From Lysobacterales bacterium (GTDB lineage Bacteria; Pseudomonadota; Gammaproteobacteria; Xanthomonadales; Rhodanobacteraceae), in the NCBI GenBank assembly GCA_015655335.1, contig JAATFF010000096.1, forward strand, positions 1-37,744: a stretch of DNA of 37,744 nucleotides. The letters run 5' to 3'. This document shows positions 34,633-37,744 of this stretch, piece after piece; within the stretch, counting starts at the first letter, position 1; every line of letters begins with the position of its first letter. The notes below the pieces were generated by a model. The model did not search any database, had not been told where the DNA came from, and worked only from the letters and a program-made list of their open reading frames with translations. The position numbers were made by a program, and so were the translations under genes.

Positions 34633-36237
34633 TTATACCGCCGGCTCGATGCGCGCCGGTGGCGTCAACACCAATCGAAAGCAACTGCCGCCGCCCGCAA
34701 CACGCACGTATTCCAGCGCGGCCTGATTGGCTTCGGCCATCTGTCGCGCCAGGTAAAGCCCCAGGCCCGTGCCGTATTCGTGGGTGGTGTAGAACGGTTC
34801 GAAAATCTGCGCGGCGACTTTGGGCGCAATGCCGGGGCCGCGATCGATCACTTCCAAGATCGGCACGCCATGCTCGCCATGACGTACCACCACCATCACG
34901 CGTGCCGGTTCGCCGGGCATGCGGCCATAACGCAGGGCGTTTTGCACCAGGTTCCACAGCACTTGTTGCAGCTGCTGCGGATCGGCCACCGCCGCGACCG
35001 GCGCGGCACTGTTGTCGATCACGCGCAACGAATCGCCGCCCAGATCGTTGCCTTGTTTGTATTCCTCGACGAAGTCGTGCGACCAATCGCCGAGATTGAG
35101 CGTTTCCGGGCGTGAGCGCTCGCGCCGCGACAACTGCAGAATGTTCTCGATGATTTCGTTCAAGCGACTGCAGTGGTTGTTGATGATTTCCACCATGCGC
35201 AGATCGGTGGGATTCATCTCATTGGATTCGGCCAGCAACTGGGCCGAATAGCGAATCGCCGCCAACGGGTTGCGGATCTCGTGGGCGATCGACGCCGAAA
35301 GGCGTCCCAGCGAGCTGAGCGTAAGTTCTTCCGCGCGACGCGAAACCAGCGACGTATCGTCCAGAAAGATCAGCACCAGCGAATCGTCGTTCGGCGCCAG
35401 GCGGCTGAAACGCGGCACCACTTCGGGCATGCCGTCGGCCAGCTGCGTGGCCGTTTCGTCCAGCTTGCCCGAGGTGATCCAGTGATACAGGCGGCGCGAC
35501 AGTTCGGGCGCCACGCGACCGAGATCGCGCTGGTCGGACGACGGATTGCCCAGCAGCATCCAGGCCGATTCATTGATCTGGTGGATGCGATTGGCATCGT
35601 CGACCAGCATCACGCCGGTCTTCATGCGACGGATGATCAGTTCGTTGACCTGGGACAGGTTGACCAGATCGATGCTGCGTTGCTCGGCCAGCGCTTCGCT
35701 CGCGCGCAACTGGCGGCCCAGCACATGGCACAGCACGACGATCGCGAAATAGGCCATGCCGAACAGGCCCGATTCGAGAAAGTCGCGGTCATCGGCCGAG
35801 CCCAGGTGCGGCAACCCCAGCAAGGTGCGTCCTAAAACGCCAAGCGTGGCGAGTGCGGCGAGAAACAACGCCAACCGCAGAGGCAGCAGCAGGGCGCCGG
35901 CGGCCAGGTTCACCGCCAGCATCATGGCGATGCCGATGCGCGCATCGTTCATCGCGGCGATCGCCAGCACGGCGGCGACGATATCGACGAATAAGGTGCC
36001 CAGCACAGCCAGCCAGCCCAAAGTTCGGGTCAGATGCGTGATCGACACCACCAGGACGGCGAACAGCAGGTAAAGCACGGCGACGATGCGTGCCAGGCCG
36101 ACATTGTCCAGATGGGGCCAGCCCATACCGGCAGGGGTGAAGGCGAGTCCGACGTAAACCAGTGCCTGGGCGAGCCTGAAATAATTCAGGAACAACAATT
36201 CGTGGCGGGTCGTCGTGCTGTTGGGCGAGTCGGACAT
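34633..36237 (-). CDS. pilS: PilS, membrane sensor kinase for PilR, 534 aa
   Basis: Six hydrophobic segments occupy about 20-190 (LFLNYFRLAQALVYVGLAF; IVAVLYLLFAVLVVSI; LFVDIVAAVLAIAAM; LLLPLRLALFLAALAT). Next come a PAS domain (MKTGVMLVDDANRIHQINES) and HisKA with His319 in SASIAHEIRNPLAAIRYSAQL. The ATPase domain shows NLVQNALRYG, DRGPGIAP and YGTGLGLYLARQMAE. Layout and the H-box match PilS of Pseudomonas and xanthomonads, which watches pilin levels in the membrane and controls PilR. The ATG at 36237 was chosen over the GTG at 36252; neither has a clear ribosome-binding site. PilR is normally the next gene; here the LacI gene lies directly downstream in the opposite direction. Confidence 0.93.
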   Translation of the reverse strand: MSDSPNSTTTRHELLFLNYFRLAQALVYVGLAFTPAGMGWPHLDNVGLARIVAVLYLLFAVLVVSITHLTRTLGWLAVLGTLFVDIVAAVLAIAAMNDARIGIAMMLAVNLAAGALLLPLRLALFLAALATLGVLGRTLLGLPHLGSADDRDFLESGLFGMAYFAIVVLCHVLGRQLRASEALAEQRSIDLVNLSQVNELIIRRMKTGVMLVDDANRIHQINESAWMLLGNPSSDQRDLGRVAPELSRRLYHWITSGKLDETATQLADGMPEVVPRFSRLAPNDDSLVLIFLDDTSLVSRRAEELTLSSLGRLSASIAHEIRNPLAAIRYSAQLLAESNEMNPTDLRMVEIINNHCSRLNEIIENILQLSRRERSRPETLNLGDWSHDFVEEYKQGNDLGGDSLRVIDNSAAPVAAVADPQQLQQVLWNLVQNALRYGRMPGEPARVMVVVRHGEHGVPILEVIDRGPGIAPKVAAQIFEPFYTTHEYGTGLGLYLARQMAEANQAALEYVRVAGGGSCFRLVLTPPARIEPAV

Positions 36238-36300
36238 CGCGCGGCTGGACACGGTTCGTAGTACTCGGCAGCAAGGTTAGGAGGGCGGCATTAGCCACCT

Positions 36301-36490
36301 TCTCCCTCTCCCCTCCGGGGAGAGGGTTGGGGTGAGGGGCTAACCTCGCGATTGGGTCAGCTCGAAGCGGGCTTCGACGCGCCACTGTCGCAAGATTAGC
36401 CCCTCACCTCAATCCTCTCCTCGCTTCTCAAAGCCGGGGCCATCCCTGGCCCCTCCCCGCGTGCCCCAGAGGGGAGAGGAAGCGAACGCA
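36301..36490. repeat. Cluster of intergenic palindromes between pilS and sucC
   Basis: The 454-base gap 36238-36691 has no gene. It holds CCCTCTCCCC (36304-36313) with GGGGAGAGGG (36317-36326); GGTGAGGGGCTAA (36331-36343) with TTAGCCCCTCACC (36396-36408); and GGGGCCA (36436-36442) with TGGCCCC (36447-36453). CTCTCC/GGAGAG motifs recur to about 36480. This looks like one composite REP-type element. Promoters for both divergent genes must lie around it, but I cannot place them. Confidence 0.65.
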
Positions 36491-36691
36491 AACAGCCATT
36501 CTTCATGGCCCCTTTTCATCGGGTCCGGCTTCCGCGAAAATACCTGGCCGTATTGCGCGGTTTTCGTCATGCCCAGGCATGGCCGCGGCGCACTGCACGC
36601 CGGTAGTGCGTTTCACCGCCGTCCGTTCTCCCTAGCCTGTGCTGCCGCCACTGCGCAGGCTCGATCCTTCCCCATTCACTCGAGGTATCGA

Positions 36692-37744
36692 ATGAATTTC
36701 CACGAGTACCAGGCCAAAGAGCTGTTCGCGCAGTACGGTATCGCCGTACCGCCGGGCAAAGTTGCCAAATCCGCCGACGCCGCCGTCGACGCCGCCAAGC
36801 ATCTGGGCGGCTCGCAATGGATGGTCAAAGCCCAGATCCACGCAGGCGGTCGCGGCAAGGCCGGCGGCGTGAAGTTCTGCAAGAGCCTGGACGATGTCCA
36901 TGCCGCCGCCAAGCGCATGCTCGGCACCAACATGGAAACCTACCAGTCCGCCGGCCGTGCGCTGCCGGTGAACCTGGTGCTGGTGACCGACGCCACCAAC
37001 ATCGCCAGAGAGCTGTACCTGTCGATCCTGGTCGACCGCGACAGCAAGGCCGTCACCTTCATCGCCTCCAAGCATGGCGGCGTGGACATCGAGCAGGTGG
37101 CCAAGGAAACGCCGGAAGACATCCACACCATCGTGGTGGATTTCATCGAAGGCCTGCAGCCCTACCAGTGCCGCCAGCTCGGCTTCGCGATGGATCTGAA
37201 TCCGAAGCAAGTCAGCCAACTGACCAAGATCATGTTGGGCCTGTACAAGCTGTTCAACGAGAAAGATCTCTCGCTGGTCGAGCTGAACCCGCTCGCCATC
37301 CTCGAAGACGGCAACCTCGCCGCGCTCGACGGCAAGGTGAACTCCGACGACAACGCCGAGTTCCGTCACGCCGATCTGGCCGCGATGCGCGATCTCACAC
37401 AGGAAGACGCCGCCGAAGCGGCTGCCGTGCAGCACAACCTCAACTACGTGACGATGGACGGTTCCATCGGTTGCATGGTCAACGGTGCGGGTTTGGCCAT
37501 GGCCACCATGGACGTGATCAAGCTGGCAGGCGGTGAGCCGGCCAACTTCCTCGACGTCGGCGGCGGCGCCGACCGGAAGAAGGTGAGCCAGGCGTTCCGC
37601 CTGCTGCTCTCCGACGCCAACGTGAAGGCGATCTTCATCAACGTGTTCGGCGGCATTCTCCGCTGCGACGTGTTCGCTGAAGGCGTCGTCGCAGCGGCGA
37701 AGGAGGTCGGCCTGTCCGTGCCGCTGGTGGTGCGCATGGAAGGC
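36692..37744 (+). CDS. sucC: Succinyl-CoA synthetase (ADP-forming) beta subunit, 5' 351 codons
   Basis: The frame is open from ATG 36692 (GAGG about six bases upstream) to the window's last base, with no stop; about 37 residues of the usual 388 are missing beyond the edge. The TCA-cycle enzyme couples succinyl-CoA and succinate with ATP formation together with SucD. It starts [17 protein letters not shown]. The ATP-grasp domain shows [24 protein letters not shown] and the metal/nucleotide residues around it. The CoA-ligase part shows [32 protein letters not shown] and [15 protein letters not shown]. sucD presumably follows outside the window. It is divergent from pilS. Confidence 0.97.
   Translation, partial: MNFHEYQAKELFAQYGIAVPPGKVAKSADAAVDAAKHLGGSQWMVKAQIHAGGRGKAGGVKFCKSLDDVHAAAKRMLGTNMETYQSAGRALPVNLVLVTDATNIARELYLSILVDRDSKAVTFIASKHGGVDIEQVAKETPEDIHTIVVDFIEGLQPYQCRQLGFAMDLNPKQVSQLTKIMLGLYKLFNEKDLSLVELNPLAILEDGNLAALDGKVNSDDNAEFRHADLAAMRDLTQEDAAEAAAVQHNLNYVTMDGSIGCMVNGAGLAMATMDVIKLAGGEPANFLDVGGGADRKKVSQAFRLLLSDANVKAIFINVFGGILRCDVFAEGVVAAAKEVGLSVPLVVRMEG

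Noticed and set aside
36817..37536. Forward open frame of 239 codons
   Set aside because: It is an out-of-frame shadow inside sucC, whose own frame runs open from 36692 to the window end.

Overview
The window reads as a chromosomal segment of a fairly GC-rich gammaproteobacterium of the order Xanthomonadales. Rhodanobacteraceae relatives (Dyella, Luteibacter, Rhodanobacter) are the best guess. The reasons are a pilS gene beside sucC, a PilR of the usual type, TonB/FucP/LacI sugar loci typical of these bacteria, and GTCATCCCAGC-type palindromes. The genus is an inference; no rRNA or tRNA gene is present to fix it.

Layout. (1) 1-3250 is an accessory edge: the end of a filamentous-haemagglutinin-like gene that appears cut off, an exported protein carrying a C-terminal peritrophin-A (CBM14) chitin-binding domain, three small reverse-strand ORFs, and palindromic repeats. 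(2) 3251-10398 is a mannoside unit: an exported GH92 alpha-mannosidase is divergent from a lacI-transporter-fructokinase-AGE epimerase operon, with two matching LacI-type operators between them. The likely route is mannan or N-glycan mannose, uptake by a FucP-type symporter, isomerisation to fructose by the AGE enzyme, then fructose 6-phosphate. (3) 10510-14449 is a phosphorelay set: CHASE3-like/PAS histidine kinase, Rcp1-like receiver, and a REC-kinase-REC hybrid. (4) 14464-36237: pilR and pilS lie on the same strand but are about 18.7 kb apart. Between them sits an alpha-glucoside island: esterase, divergent GH37 trehalase, two exported GH65 paralogues, a SAM methyltransferase-like gene, a TPR-2OG-Fe(II) oxygenase, a FucP-type transporter, a TonB receptor and a GH65 phosphorylase fused to beta-phosphoglucomutase. 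All these run leftward. A divergent LacI regulator and a tandem perfect palindromic operator lie at the island's right end. (5) The 5' part of sucC closes the window.

How the island probably works. The TonB receptor imports an alpha-glucoside across the outer membrane. Periplasmic GH65 and GH37 enzymes hydrolyse part of it, and the MFS carrier moves sugar to the cytoplasm. There the GH65-PGM fusion splits disaccharide with phosphate and turns beta-glucose 1-phosphate directly into glucose 6-phosphate. The substrate may not be plain trehalose, because the GH37 enzyme keeps its catalytic Asp/Glu but has lost several residues that bind trehalose in the E. coli enzyme.

Most notable: the split pilSR pair, the GH65-PGM fusion, a fresh-looking nonsense codon in one exported GH65 with the old frame still readable behind it, the oxygenase/methyltransferase pair between the two GH65 paralogues, and the CBM14 protein lacking exactly two of its six cysteines.
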